A DNA stretch of 64,000 nt from [Pseudopropionibacterium] massiliense (GTDB lineage Bacteria; Actinomycetota; Actinomycetes; Propionibacteriales; Propionibacteriaceae): contig NZ_LR027842.1 of NCBI RefSeq assembly GCF_900607225.1, positions 1,052,651-1,116,650 of the forward strand, written 5' to 3'. Position numbers and translations under genes: made by a program. The notes beneath the pieces are model-generated. The model saw nothing but the letters and a program-made list of their open reading frames with translations. It was not told the origin of the DNA and ran no database searches. Shown here piece after piece: positions 1-7,874 of this stretch (its first letter is position 1; the number at the start of each line of letters is the position of its first letter).

Positions 1-116
1 ACGGCGACGCCGACCGGTACTTCCACTGAAACCCTGACAACGTTGCCGACTATCGCTCCGACCGTCAGCCCGATGAAACCGCCACTGCCACCGGTTCGGC
101 CAGGGTCGCCAAGCAC
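1..116 (-). other. Possible 5' end of a gene running off the window
   Basis: Reading leftwards after the end of the phosphotransferase-like gene there is an open frame with a possible GTG start at 116 that continues to the window edge without a stop. The translated piece is rich in Gly, Val and Ile and could be a membrane segment. No ribosome-binding site or family can be recognised from so short a piece, so this may be chance. Confidence 0.2.
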
Positions 117-165
117 CGGGCTTGCGACAATCGTCGTCCGCCACCACTGGTATCGCTTCGCCGAC

Positions 166-2802
166 CTACTCGTCTAGGATCTCGACGGTACCGGCTGCGC
201 CGTCCAAGCGGATGCGCTGGCCCGTGACCAGACGCGTCGTCGCCTCATGGACCCCCACCACCGCCGGGATGCCGTACTCCCTCGCCACCACCGAGCCGTG
301 GGTGATCATCCCACCAACCTCCGTAACTAGGCCTCCAGCCGCTAGAAACAGGGGTGTCCATGCCGGGTCGGTTCCCGGACAGACTAGAATCTCACCCGGC
401 TCCAGTTGCGCCGACGACGGGTCCAGCACGACCCGCACCCGACCCTCCGCGACCCCCGGCGACACCCCGCTGCCCTGGATTGTGCCCACTCCGCCGGTAC
501 CTTCGAAGAACGCCCGACCATCGCCCAGCAGGACCCGTGGGACCTGGCGTCGCCGCGTCTCCCGCGCCGCCGCCTCCCGCCTAGCAGCGACGACTTCTCG
601 CCACGGCCCTGCCGGTTCGGTGGCGAGCCGCTCCAGCTCGTCGAAGTGCAGGTAGACGATGTCTTCGGCCCGTTCGAGGAGTCCCGCGGCGACGAGGTCG
701 CCACCGCATGCAAGCAGCGTCTCGCGCACCTCGCCGAAGACTCGGATAATCGTGAACTTCGGGGTTTCGCGCAGCCCTATGAGGCGGCGCATGCGGTCGA
801 CGATGAAGCGGACGCGGCGACGTCGCCAAGAGGTCCGCAGCCCGCGACCGGGGGCGAGCTGCCGCTCCAGCTTGCGCCCCGCATCCAGGGCGGTAGCAGC
901 GCCGCGGCTGAACACACGGTCAGGAGTTTGATCCTTCGGCAGTTCGACGTAGCTCTTGATCGTGCGTAGCACGTCGACAGGGGCCTCGCGCCAGCGACGC
1001 TGCCCTAGGTCGATTTCGCCGATGCCGCGCATTCCGTACCGCTTCAGAAACCCCGCTACCGCGGCCTGTGAGCTCCCGGGCAGTTTCCCTGTGACGAAGC
1101 GGGACGCCAACTCGTCGGGCTCCTCGCTGCGCACGACCACCAAGGCCTCGGCGTCATCGCGGATGGTTTTGGCGACATCCCACAGCGCCAGATCCATTTC
1201 GGTGGTGACGTTGCCGGGCACACCCCGCAGCGTCTCGAAAACCAGTGCCTCGGCCTCCGGCCCTGCCTTCGCCGCCATCGCTCGCAACACGAGCAGCATC
1301 CCCAACGCCGTCGGCATCACCGACAGCAAAGTGCCGGCGAGCGACGGCATCAAGTCCCGCAGCAGGTCGCGCGCGATGCGCACCCGCTCGGCTATGCCCT
1401 GCTCGGAGGCCTCCTCAAGGCGTGCGCGCGCGTCGGCGACGATCCGGTCGGTAGCGGTGGTGGCAACGCGACGACGCTGCTCCGGCCAGGCTAGCGACGG
1501 CACGACGCTCGGCAGCACGTACCGCGCGACTCGAGCCAGCCCCCGCATCGCCCCTAGGGTCAATCGCCCGCGTGGAGACTCCCAGCCCCGCTCGTCGATC
1601 AACCCCTGTACGATGGCTGCGGCGCTCGGCTCGACGTTCGGCAGCAGCCGCGATAAGACGCGCCAGCCGATGGGGTGACGCAACGCCTTGTCGATCCGCA
1701 GCCACAGCCGCTCGCCGACCGACTCCATCACCCCGTCCAGACTCTTGCCGACGAGGCTGGCGACCCCCGAGCAAAGGTAGCGGAGGGCATCGCAGCCGAG
1801 AGGGGTGATCGGCGCGAGTAGGCCTTGGACCGCGCCGAAGGAGAACCAGATCGATTCCCGCCCGCCGGGCGGCACCGGATACAGCGACGTGATCGGTCGC
1901 GACTGCAACACCTGGCACCGGCCGTCGACCAGCGCGAACTCAATGTCCTGCGGCGCCCCGAACGCCTCGGCGACGCGGCGACCCAGGGCGGCAAGCTCTT
2001 TAACCTGTGTGTCGCTTAGGCAAACACCGTGCTCGGTGCGCTCGACTGTCTCGACCCCGCCGCCCGGCAGGGGAGTGGTCGCTACGGCCTTCGCGCCGAG
2101 CGTCGCCGTGACCTCTCCAGCGCGGACCTCGAAATGGTCCGGCTCGACCTGCCCGCTGACTAGGGCCTCGCCGAGCCCATACGTTGCGTCGATCACCACC
2201 TCGTCGCGGGCACCGGTGAGTGGGTTCGCGGTGAACATGACCCCCGCGACCTTAGCCGGTGCCATCGCTTGGATGATGACGGCGAGAGCGACGTCGTCGC
2301 CGATCCCGTTGCGCAGCCGATACCCGATCGCGCGGGCCGTCCACAGGCTCGACCAGCACTTGACTACGGCCTTCAAGGCCTCGTCGATGCCCAGCACGTT
2401 CAAGAAGGTGTCCTGCTGGCCGGCGAACGATAGATCCGGCAGATCCTCGGCCGTTGCCGACGACCGCACCGCGACAGCCGAGCCCACCTCGAACGTCTTC
2501 GACCAAGCCGTGCACACCGCGTCGACGATCTCGCCCGGGACCGGGTTCGCCTCGAAAGCCGCCCGGATCTGCCGCGAGGTGATCTCCAGAGCATCGGCGT
2601 CGGAGGCATCAAGCTGCGCGCAAGCATCAGCGACAACGGCGTCGAGGCCATGGGCCGCGACAAACTGTCGGTACGCGTCGGTGACGAGCACGAACCCCGG
2701 TGGCACCTGGAACCCCGAGGCGACGAGGCGTGTTAGGTTCATGCCCTTGCCGCCGCACGAGGCGAGGTCACCGACGGTGGAGAAATCGTGGACGAGGATC
2801 AT
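166..2802 (-). CDS. PEP-synthase / rifampin phosphotransferase-like enzyme
   Basis: The protein has 878 residues. It begins with a PEP-synthase-type ATP-grasp domain (GGKGMN near residue 18, RSSATAEDLP near 110) and ends with a swivelling phosphohistidine domain: GGMITHGSVVAREYGIPAVVGV, with the catalytic His near residue 835. That three-part design, ATP-grasp, long variable middle and mobile His domain, is shared by PEP synthase and by rifampin phosphotransferases (about 865 residues), and the C-terminal motif resembles the latter. The middle region (residues 300-750), which would define the acceptor, is not recognised. The ATG at 2802 was chosen because AGGAG lies just upstream and it overlaps the TetR stop by four bases (ATGA). 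The first gene of the operon is the TetR regulator, so expression is probably repressor-controlled. Function as an antibiotic phosphotransferase is inference; the PEP-utilising fold is secure. Confidence 0.8.
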   Translation of the reverse strand: MILVHDFSTVGDLASCGGKGMNLTRLVASGFQVPPGFVLVTDAYRQFVAAHGLDAVVADACAQLDASDADALEITSRQIRAAFEANPVPGEIVDAVCTAWSKTFEVGSAVAVRSSATAEDLPDLSFAGQQDTFLNVLGIDEALKAVVKCWSSLWTARAIGYRLRNGIGDDVALAVIIQAMAPAKVAGVMFTANPLTGARDEVVIDATYGLGEALVSGQVEPDHFEVRAGEVTATLGAKAVATTPLPGGGVETVERTEHGVCLSDTQVKELAALGRRVAEAFGAPQDIEFALVDGRCQVLQSRPITSLYPVPPGGRESIWFSFGAVQGLLAPITPLGCDALRYLCSGVASLVGKSLDGVMESVGERLWLRIDKALRHPIGWRVLSRLLPNVEPSAAAIVQGLIDERGWESPRGRLTLGAMRGLARVARYVLPSVVPSLAWPEQRRRVATTATDRIVADARARLEEASEQGIAERVRIARDLLRDLMPSLAGTLLSVMPTALGMLLVLRAMAAKAGPEAEALVFETLRGVPGNVTTEMDLALWDVAKTIRDDAEALVVVRSEEPDELASRFVTGKLPGSSQAAVAGFLKRYGMRGIGEIDLGQRRWREAPVDVLRTIKSYVELPKDQTPDRVFSRGAATALDAGRKLERQLAPGRGLRTSWRRRRVRFIVDRMRRLIGLRETPKFTIIRVFGEVRETLLACGGDLVAAGLLERAEDIVYLHFDELERLATEPAGPWREVVAARREAAARETRRRQVPRVLLGDGRAFFEGTGGVGTIQGSGVSPGVAEGRVRVVLDPSSAQLEPGEILVCPGTDPAWTPLFLAAGGLVTEVGGMITHGSVVAREYGIPAVVGVHEATTRLVTGQRIRLDGAAGTVEILDE

Positions 2803-3410
2803 TGGATCTCCTGGTGGGGTGCGGGGCCGTCGAGATGCAAGGCGACGGCAGGGATGGTGTGGTCGACGACCTCGTCGAAGTCGAGGCGGGCGATGGGAGA
2901 GCCAGGGAGCAGATGCCGCTGGATAGCGACGCCGAACAGCTGAGACATGGCGAAGGCGAGCGCGGTGACGTCGGCGGTGCCGGCAAGCGCTTCGAACCCG
3001 CTGAGCAGAGCCTGCTCGATGCCTCGGAGCGCGGCGTCGTCGCCGAGCGCAGAACGGGTCAGGGCACGGAGTTGAGGACCGACGGATTCGTCTTCCCAAA
3101 GCCCCAGATAGGTGCGGGTCAGAGCTTTGGCACGCTCGCTTGCTGGGCAAAGGAGCGCGACGCGGATCGCAGCCTTCGCGTGATCGACCAGCTCGAAGGC
3201 TGCGGAGTAAAGGCCCTCCTTGTTGCCGAAGTAGTGCGCGATGAGGGTGACGTCGACCTCAGCCGCCCGCGCAATTGCTCGCAGGCTTGCCCCGCGGAAC
3301 CCCTTCGCTGAGAACTCCAAACGCGCGGCCAATATGAGCGCCTCACGTCGGCCCGCTCGCGCGTCCTGCGTGGCACGAGGCCGGCCAGGACGTCGTCTAC
3401 TGGTAGCCAT
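2799..3410 (-). CDS. TetR-family transcriptional repressor
   Basis: A 203-residue protein with the TetR N-terminal helix-turn-helix (ARLEFSAKGF, then LRAIARAAEVDVTLIAHYFGNKEGLY near residues 38-67) and an all-helical C-terminal ligand domain. An Arg-rich start (MATSRRRPGRPR) is common in the family. The ATG at 3410 was preferred over upstream in-frame codons because it gives the usual TetR length. The stop overlaps the start of the phosphotransferase-like gene (ATGA), so the two are translationally coupled. A perfect palindrome lies 22 bases upstream of the start and is the obvious self-operator. The inducer is unknown; a rifamycin-like compound would fit if the partner is a rifampin phosphotransferase. 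Confidence 0.9.
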   Translation of the reverse strand: MATSRRRPGRPRATQDARAGRREALILAARLEFSAKGFRGASLRAIARAAEVDVTLIAHYFGNKEGLYSAAFELVDHAKAAIRVALLCPASERAKALTRTYLGLWEDESVGPQLRALTRSALGDDAALRGIEQALLSGFEALAGTADVTALAFAMSQLFGVAIQRHLLPGSPIARLDFDEVVDHTIPAVALHLDGPAPHQEIQ

Positions 3411-3431
3411 GAATCCAGCATACGTCAATAA

Positions 3432-3447
3432 TTCAACACCTGTTGAA
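3432..3447. promoter_or_regulatory. Palindromic operator upstream of the TetR gene
   Basis: TTCAACA-CC-TGTTGAA is a perfect 7+7 inverted repeat with a 2-bp centre in an AT-rich patch directly upstream of the TetR start. Size and position match TetR self-operators. Binding is inferred. Confidence 0.6.
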
Positions 3448-3475
3448 GATGGTTCTGTGAACGGTTGGAAATGCA

Positions 3476-3507
3476 ACGTGGCCCGCACCTTGCGGGACGG
3501 GCCACGT
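3476..3507 (-). terminator. Stem-loop after a gene remnant
   Basis: ACGTGGCCCG and CGGGCCACGT form a perfect 10-bp stem with a 12-base loop, 14 bases past the stop of the remnant ending at 3521. No strong T-run follows, as often in high-GC genomes. It would also separate the TetR promoter from upstream transcription. Confidence 0.5.
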
Positions 3508-3520
3508 GACTAGCTATCGG

Positions 3521-3712
3521 TCAGGCCTGGGCGTGCAGGCGTTTGTTCAGCACCTCGAGCAAGTCGATGGCGCACTCCGGGGTGCTGGCTCCGGGCGGGT
3601 GGATCGCGTCGGCTGTGCCGTCTCGCTCCGTGGGCGAGGTGCGTAGCGAGATGAACGTGACGCGCAGGACAATCATCCAGCTAGGGTCAGGTTTGGTTTC
3701 GACACGTTTCGC
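3521..3712 (-). pseudogene. C-terminal gene remnant, family not recognised
   Basis: An open frame ends at 3521 (final residues IDLLEVLNKRLHAQA) and is followed at once by a terminator-like hairpin, which suggests a true gene end. About 55 residues look coding; further upstream the frame runs into a GTTTCGACACG repeat near 3692, so the 5' part was lost or replaced there. Family and function are not recognised. Confidence 0.35.
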
Positions 3713-3866
3713 TCGTCCCTCGTGGCGTTAGCCGACCAGCGATTCGGACCATTCCTTTCCTTGCGGCGGGCGCTCCCTGCCTCCGCCCTTCCTCAGCTTA
3801 ATCAGATGCCAACCTGAAAGGGGCCCTTACTATCCGGGCTCGTTGGCGGTCGGTGAGGCGCTCCTT

Positions 3867-4057
3867 GAGGCTTGTTCACAGGATGCTGGTTGAGCCAGCT
3901 CGTGAGCGCCAACGAACGGCTGTGTCGAAACCACCCGGCAGCCGAGAAACACACTCGGACCCCGAGTCCTCAGACATCTATGGGGTGGTTTCGACTCGGA
4001 CTGCTCCTTCGTCGCAGTCCGGCTCAACCAGCTTCAAAGAGGCCATGAATAAGCCTC
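3867..4057. repeat. IS-end-bounded palindromic mini-element
   Basis: A 191-bp stretch begins GAGGCTTGTTCACAG and ends CATGAATAAGCCTC, imperfect copies of the ends of the IS5-family element at 16229-17129. Between them are two inverted arms of the dispersed repeat (TGGTTGAGC...GTGTCGAAACC at 3890-3942 and GGTTTCGACTCGG...GGCTCAACCAGC at 3984-4034). It looks like a non-autonomous element or repeat nested inside IS termini. The right end supplies an ATG to the following reading frame. Confidence 0.5.
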
Positions 4058-4473
4058 ATGAGTTTGACCCCGGAAGCGTCTATCATGGACACGTGAACCC
4101 CAAGAAACCCCCTTCGGCGGTGATGCCGTTTATTTTCACCGCAATTCTGATAATTTTGACTTTTCTCATCATGACCCACTCCCCCACTGGGAAAACCGAG
4201 ACGAATTCCGATGGCAAGACAAGTCAGCTGGTGTGCCACTCCTTGACGAATTTGACGGGGGACACCGCAATAGAGAAACTGGATTCCGAAAACAGAACTC
4301 GTCCGGTATCGGAACTGCCCTCCGGGGATCTCCGGCGTTCCGTGGGAGAAGTCCCCTACTGCAACTCCGCTCGGCAGGGGCTCCTGTCCTGGATGATGCT
4401 CCTCGGCCCAGCCACCATCGCCAGCTGTGTTTATACCGCGTGGCGTGGTCGCCAAGTGAGGAAACACTGGTGA
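4045..4473 (+). CDS. Small two-helix membrane protein, hypothetical
   Basis: The 142-residue frame encodes one transmembrane helix (FIFTAILIILTFLIM, about residues 29-43), a polar stretch with a Cys at each end (QLVCHSL, VPYCNSA) and a second helix near the C-terminus (SWMMLLGPATIASCVYTAW), ending in Arg/Lys. Both termini would be cytoplasmic with the Cys-flanked loop outside. The ATG at 4045 lies in an IS-like end (ATGAATAAGCCTC), so the first residues may not be native; GTG at 4093 is the alternative start. It sits between inverted repeat copies and beside the bacteriocin-like module, so an immunity or transport role is possible but unproven. Family not recognised. Confidence 0.5.
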   Translation: MNKPHEFDPGSVYHGHVNPKKPPSAVMPFIFTAILIILTFLIMTHSPTGKTETNSDGKTSQLVCHSLTNLTGDTAIEKLDSENRTRPVSELPSGDLRRSVGEVPYCNSARQGLLSWMMLLGPATIASCVYTAWRGRQVRKHW

Positions 4474-4569
4474 CGCACTGAGTTATCCACAGGCAGGGCA
4501 GCCGCCAGTGCAGTCCTCTGGTCAGGAACCCGGGTGAGGGCGTGGTCAAGGCCTCGAGGGGCAGCCACC

Positions 4570-4683
4570 TCAAAACCATCCAGTGGGTATCTGAGGATTC
4601 CAGGGCCGAGTGTACTTCTCGGCCGCCCACTGGTTTCGACACAGCCGTTCGTTGGCGCTCACGAGCTGGCTCAACCAGCATCC
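4570..4683. repeat. Inverted copy of the 3886-3990 repeat
   Basis: The reverse complement of this stretch matches 3886-3990: about 50 bases around TGGTTTCGACACAGCCGTTC to CTCAACCAGCAT are identical, and similarity continues through the CCGAGAA...CTCGG hairpin. The small membrane-protein gene 4045-4473 is therefore enclosed by a pair of inverted repeats about 0.7 kb apart. Confidence 0.65.
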
Positions 4684-4723
4684 TGCGAATCAAGCCTCAC
4701 GGTGACCCGCGTTTCGGCGGGTT

Positions 4724-4987
4724 TCAGGAGATGTGGTTCGGATGGCTCTCGGTCTCGTGGAGTCTCCGACGTTTCAGCCTGCGAAGGCGGATCACCTGGG
4801 TGGTGAGATCGACGGCCACGAACCCCACCGCGAGGGCGGCGGCCCCGATGAAGCGGGAACGCGGATACAGAAAAACACAGATCAGGAATACCCCGACCCC
4901 TTGGAACAGGTACAGCTTCACCGACGTCTTGTTCCACAGATGACCCTTGATGGAGCCATCCCAGTACTTCCAGCTCCTTCCCATCAT
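4724..4987 (-). CDS. Small membrane protein, putative bacteriocin immunity (copy A1)
   Basis: An 87-residue protein with two predicted membrane helices (YLFQGVGVFLICVFLY and IGAAALAVGFVAVDLTTQV) and a very basic tail (RLRRLKRRR). It is a near-identical paralogue of 49583-49846 and a more distant one of 5291-5551 and 50181-50438; all share a W-containing N-terminus, LYLF(Q/R)G(V/I)G, RF(I/L)GAA and the basic tail. The relatives at 5291 and 50181 lie directly downstream of bacteriocin-like precursor genes, which is the usual place for immunity genes. That role is inference. Confidence 0.6.
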   Translation of the reverse strand: MMGRSWKYWDGSIKGHLWNKTSVKLYLFQGVGVFLICVFLYPRSRFIGAAALAVGFVAVDLTTQVIRLRRLKRRRLHETESHPNHIS

Positions 4988-5062
4988 GTGATGATGCCTG
5001 CCCGACAGCGAGGATCACTCCACCGAGGGCCCCGAAATCCGGCCACGATCGGCCGGTAACGC

Positions 5063-5158
5063 GTACAGCGAGGCTTATTCACAGCCTCTCCGTTTTACGG
5101 ACTGCCCCTTCGTCGCGGTCCGGCTCAACCAGCTTCGGGGAGGCCGTGAACAAGTTTC
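5063..5158. repeat. Second relic with IS-like end and palindromic repeat arm
   Basis: GAGGCTTATTCACAG at 5067 matches the IS5-family end; the following CGGACTGCC...GGTCCGGCTCAACCAGCTTC and GAGGCC(G)TGAACAAG closely resemble the right half of the element at 3867-4057. It appears to be a shorter, decayed member of the same element family. Confidence 0.4.
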
Positions 5159-5209
5159 TCCGTTCGTTGGCGAAAGATGCCGGCCGCTGCGTCCGCCCTC
5201 GCTGCAGCG

Positions 5210-5250
5210 AGTATCGCGGCGCCACGAGCCACGTGCGACGCCGCGATACT
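5210..5250 (-). terminator. Hairpin downstream of immunity-like gene
   Basis: AGTATCGCGGCG (5210-5221) pairs perfectly with CGCCGCGATACT (5239-5250) across a 17-base loop, 40 bases beyond the stop of the 5291-5551 gene. The same hairpin, shortened to a loopless palindrome, occurs at the equivalent place in locus B (50114-50145), so it was inherited with the module. Confidence 0.6.
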
Positions 5251-5290
5251 TCTGCACACGGGTGAGAGTGATGCCCTGCGGCAGCATTCT

Positions 5291-5551
5291 TCACTGATGC
5301 GGACGATTCGGATACTTGCGACGCAGTCGACGAAGATGAACCGCCCAGAAAATCTGGTATACGACGAAATCCGCAGTCACAAACCCGACCCCCATGATAG
5401 CCGCCCCCAGAAAACGGGCAAGCGGGAACATAAAAGCAACGATCGCAAACGTCCCGATTCCCCGAAATAGATACAAACCAATCGACGGCTTGTTCCAACG
5501 CAAATGACCTTCTACGGAGGCATCCCAAATTTTCGACTTTTTCGCCATCAT
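5291..5551 (-). CDS. Small membrane protein, putative bacteriocin immunity (copy A2)
   Basis: An 86-residue protein with two membrane helices (YLFRGIGTFAIVAFMF and LGAAIMGVGFVTADFVVYQIFWAV) and a basic C-terminus (LRRLRRKYPNRPHQ). It is paralogous to 50181-50438 (same tail PNRPH) and more distantly to 4724-4987. If the IS630 element at 5604-6771 is removed, its ATG lies about 20 bases after the restored stop codon of the bacteriocin-like gene, so the two were one operon: precursor, then immunity. The IS now separates it from its promoter. Immunity function is inferred from size, topology and position. Confidence 0.65.
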   Translation of the reverse strand: MMAKKSKIWDASVEGHLRWNKPSIGLYLFRGIGTFAIVAFMFPLARFLGAAIMGVGFVTADFVVYQIFWAVHLRRLRRKYPNRPHQ

Positions 5552-5603
5552 TTCATTACAACCAGCAGCAGAAAACTACCACTGCTGCCAAAAGGCGCAG
5601 GTA

Positions 5604-6771
5604 TAGCAGTCTTGAAACAGGATGTCGTTTATAGGCGGTACGGGAATTTCTTCTTTCGTATGTAGGTTTCGAATGCGTTTCGGGTGTCGGTGAAGTGGGG
5701 GCGTTGGGGGTTGCTGATGTGGGTTTTTGCTTCGCCCCAAACATGCTCGATGGGGTTGTGGTCAGGGCAGTAGGGTGGCAGCCACAGGAGGGTGATGTCT
5801 GCAAACCTGTTTCCTTTACCGAGGTGTTGTTTCAGTTCCCGGGATTTGTGCCATCCGGCGTTGTCCCACACGATCGTGATCTTCTGGCCGGGATGTTTGT
5901 CGACGAGTTGGGTGAGGGCATCGATGATGGTGTGACTGTTCTGCCAGTCCAGCGCTGTGAGTTCCACACTCCCGTCAGCCTGGTTGAGGAACCCGATGTA
6001 GGACTGGCAGCGGCGTTGCCGGTCCACTTCCAGCACGGTGGGTACCCCTCGGCGGCACCAGGCTCGTCGGGTGAGTGCTTCGTGTTCGATGCGCACCTCG
6101 TCAGCTGCGAACACGAGATACCCTTGCGCACGTGCGTGATCGACCAGGTCGCGGATCTGTTCCACACGGGCTGCCACGACCTCCTCGGCGGGGCGGCGCT
6201 GGTCCCGGGCGGCGGGCTGCTTGAACGACAGTCCAGCATGGTGGAGCAGCACCTGGTAGGAGGAGTCCGACGCGAGGACGACCTCGAACTCGGTGGCAAT
6301 GTAGTCCTTCAACCTTGGCAGACTCCAGAACCCCACCGGCAGCCCGTCAGGGTCGGTGGGAGGGGTTTGCAGTACCCGCATCACCTCGTCATGCTGTGCT
6401 TGGGACAGTTTCGCTGCATTCCGGTTCCCGATGTGCCCGGTGTACAAGGAGGCCATCCGTTCATCACGCCATTCAGCGACCCAGCGCTGCAACGACCTCT
6501 CGGACTTCCCGACCACCCTGGAAACCTGTTCCACCGGGATCCCGACATGCAGCATCAACAGCCCCATCGCTCGTTTCCGCATCGACGGATACACAGCATT
6601 CACCTGATAATCCTGCAAAAGTTCTTCATATCCGGCAGCGAATCCTTCCACAACTCTTATTCAAGCGCTCCGGTAAAAATGATGCAACACGACATGCCGC
6701 CCCCGCAGCAAAATCTTGGGTAATACCCCAGAAAACACCAAACACAACGACATCTTGTTAAATGGGAGCTA
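5604..6771 (-). mobile_element. IS630-family insertion sequence
   Basis: The 1168-bp element has matching ends (TAGC..., with AACA(G/A)GATGTCGTT about 15 bases inside each) and is flanked by the dinucleotide TA at 5602-5603 and 6772-6773, the usual IS630/Tc1-mariner target duplication. It carries one transposase gene. Joining the flanks across a single TA restores an uninterrupted end to the bacteriocin-like gene, which confirms the boundaries. Confidence 0.85.
5629..6651 (-). CDS. IS630-family transposase
   Basis: A 340-residue protein from a GTG start. The N-terminal part is a helix-turn-helix (GIPVEQVSRVVGKSERSLQRW). The C-terminal DDE domain shows the three acidic residues: FAADEVRIEHE, IVWDNAGWHKS and LPPYCPDHNPIEHVWGEAK. 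All IS630 hallmarks are intact, so the protein may be active. It is transcribed in the same direction as the interrupted bacteriocin-immunity operon. Confidence 0.9.
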   Translation of the reverse strand: MEGFAAGYEELLQDYQVNAVYPSMRKRAMGLLMLHVGIPVEQVSRVVGKSERSLQRWVAEWRDERMASLYTGHIGNRNAAKLSQAQHDEVMRVLQTPPTDPDGLPVGFWSLPRLKDYIATEFEVVLASDSSYQVLLHHAGLSFKQPAARDQRRPAEEVVAARVEQIRDLVDHARAQGYLVFAADEVRIEHEALTRRAWCRRGVPTVLEVDRQRRCQSYIGFLNQADGSVELTALDWQNSHTIIDALTQLVDKHPGQKITIVWDNAGWHKSRELKQHLGKGNRFADITLLWLPPYCPDHNPIEHVWGEAKTHISNPQRPHFTDTRNAFETYIRKKKFPYRL

Positions 6772-7318
6772 TAACTGCCGAAGCCGCCAGTTTGAGAGCA
6801 ATTCCCGTAGGACTCAAGTTGAAGGCTTCCTTAAGGCCAATCTTCGCTGCACGCTTGGGAATCTCCCTACCGAGATAGTGGGAAAGCGCTCCCCAATTCT
6901 GCTGGGTGAACCATGTGCGAAGCAGCTTCCAGTCGATATCAAGGAGGCCGATGAAGGGAATGGCTCCCTTGAGAACACACGAAGCATACTCCCGGATTCC
7001 TTCCGCCCCGGAGCTGTCGGGCGGGGTGGCGCTGCCCTGGGCCGCCCCGGCGAGGACCGACAGGTCGCGGCCAGGGTACAGGCGCTTGGCCGCCTCGTAG
7101 TCGATGCGCAGTTTGCCCTCGGCGTCTCGAATCACCACCTGACTGAACAACGTGGTCAGGTTCTGCTCCAGCTCCTGCACCTCGGCGTCGGTGAACTCGC
7201 CGTTCTCGCCGCGGGACGCTGTCGAGAAGCCGTCGTCGGCTCTGGCCTCGGTCATGGGCACCGCGAGCATGCTGCACCCCACGAGCAGCGCCAGAATGTA
7301 CTTGATGATGTTCTTCAT
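6758..7318 (-). CDS. Secreted bacteriocin-like precursor, C-terminus truncated by IS630
   Basis: The 186-residue product starts with a Sec signal peptide (MKNIIKYILALLVGCSMLAV, cleavage near ARADD), has an acidic propeptide (to about residue 80) with the segment GKLRIDYEAAKRL, and then a helical, Trp-containing C-terminal domain beginning EYASC. This layout recalls a family of hypothetical actinobacterial and firmicute pre-pro proteins that end in a second Cys and a Trp; a bacteriocin role is inferred. The last three codons (API) and stop now come from the IS630 end. Joining the sequence across the IS restores the ending TCAFWQQW and a TAG. The lost Cys probably paired with that in EYASC, so the present product is likely inactive. 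A paralogue, also broken, is at 50472-50989. Confidence 0.65.
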   Translation of the reverse strand: MKNIIKYILALLVGCSMLAVPMTEARADDGFSTASRGENGEFTDAEVQELEQNLTTLFSQVVIRDAEGKLRIDYEAAKRLYPGRDLSVLAGAAQGSATPPDSSGAEGIREYASCVLKGAIPFIGLLDIDWKLLRTWFTQQNWGALSHYLGREIPKRAAKIGLKEAFNLSPTGIALKLAASAVIAPI

Positions 7319-7874
7319 GTCATCTCCTTTCCCTGAGATGTGCCTGGCGATCGCTGCCTGGTGTTCAGGTTAAATTTCGTCAGACGCGGGCACAACCCCT
7401 GCGCGACGAGACTTGACGAAAGTTATTGCCGGGAAAACTTCGGTCACGGGCGTCGTGCGCTGCATATTCGCGGGCCGACCACGGTGTTTGCCGGTCGATT
7501 CTCCGTCGGTGAACATACCTCGGGATTGCACGGACTGGCTATTCGTCATCTCCACTTTCGTTGGTCACCTTCTCCTGCGCATCCCGGCGATCCGGTCAGT
7601 GTTCGGGGTGCCACATCAAGTAGTTGACAGGATTTCCTCGACTCCGGGGCTGGTGACGCCACCCCGAAGCACTTGGCAGACCTGCAGCAGATGGGAGCCG
7701 GTCGCGAATCCCGTACTCCCGAGGCGGTCGGGTGGGTGCTCGGGCAGTCCATGGCGACACTCCACCAGCGGAAACCGCCACTTGCACCGATAATCAGACA
7801 GCCGGCCCTTCACGCGCATCATGTCAGAGGTGTGCGGCAGACTGGTACACGGAGCCGAACGCAGAGGAGGGGCC
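7319..7874. other. Non-coding region, conserved upstream of the bacteriocin-like gene
   Basis: About 550 bases separate the precursor gene (leftward) from the ImmA gene (rightward). Bases 7555-7800 are clearly similar to 51000-51240 in locus B, so the bacteriocin module was duplicated with its leader and promoter region. AGGAGA (7321-7326 on the minus strand) is the precursor's ribosome-binding site. TTTCGTCA (7375) and TGACGAAA (7424) form a distant inverted pair of unknown meaning. No convincing gene was found. Confidence 0.4.

Noticed and set aside
3853-4044. Longer start (3853) for the small membrane protein 4045-4473
   Set aside because: The extra 64 codons translate the palindromic repeat and IS-like element, which are non-coding elsewhere.
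7596-7787. Minus-strand frame in the leader of locus A conserved in locus B
   Set aside because: The similarity is at the DNA level in all frames, with differing lengths; no evidence of protein-level selection.
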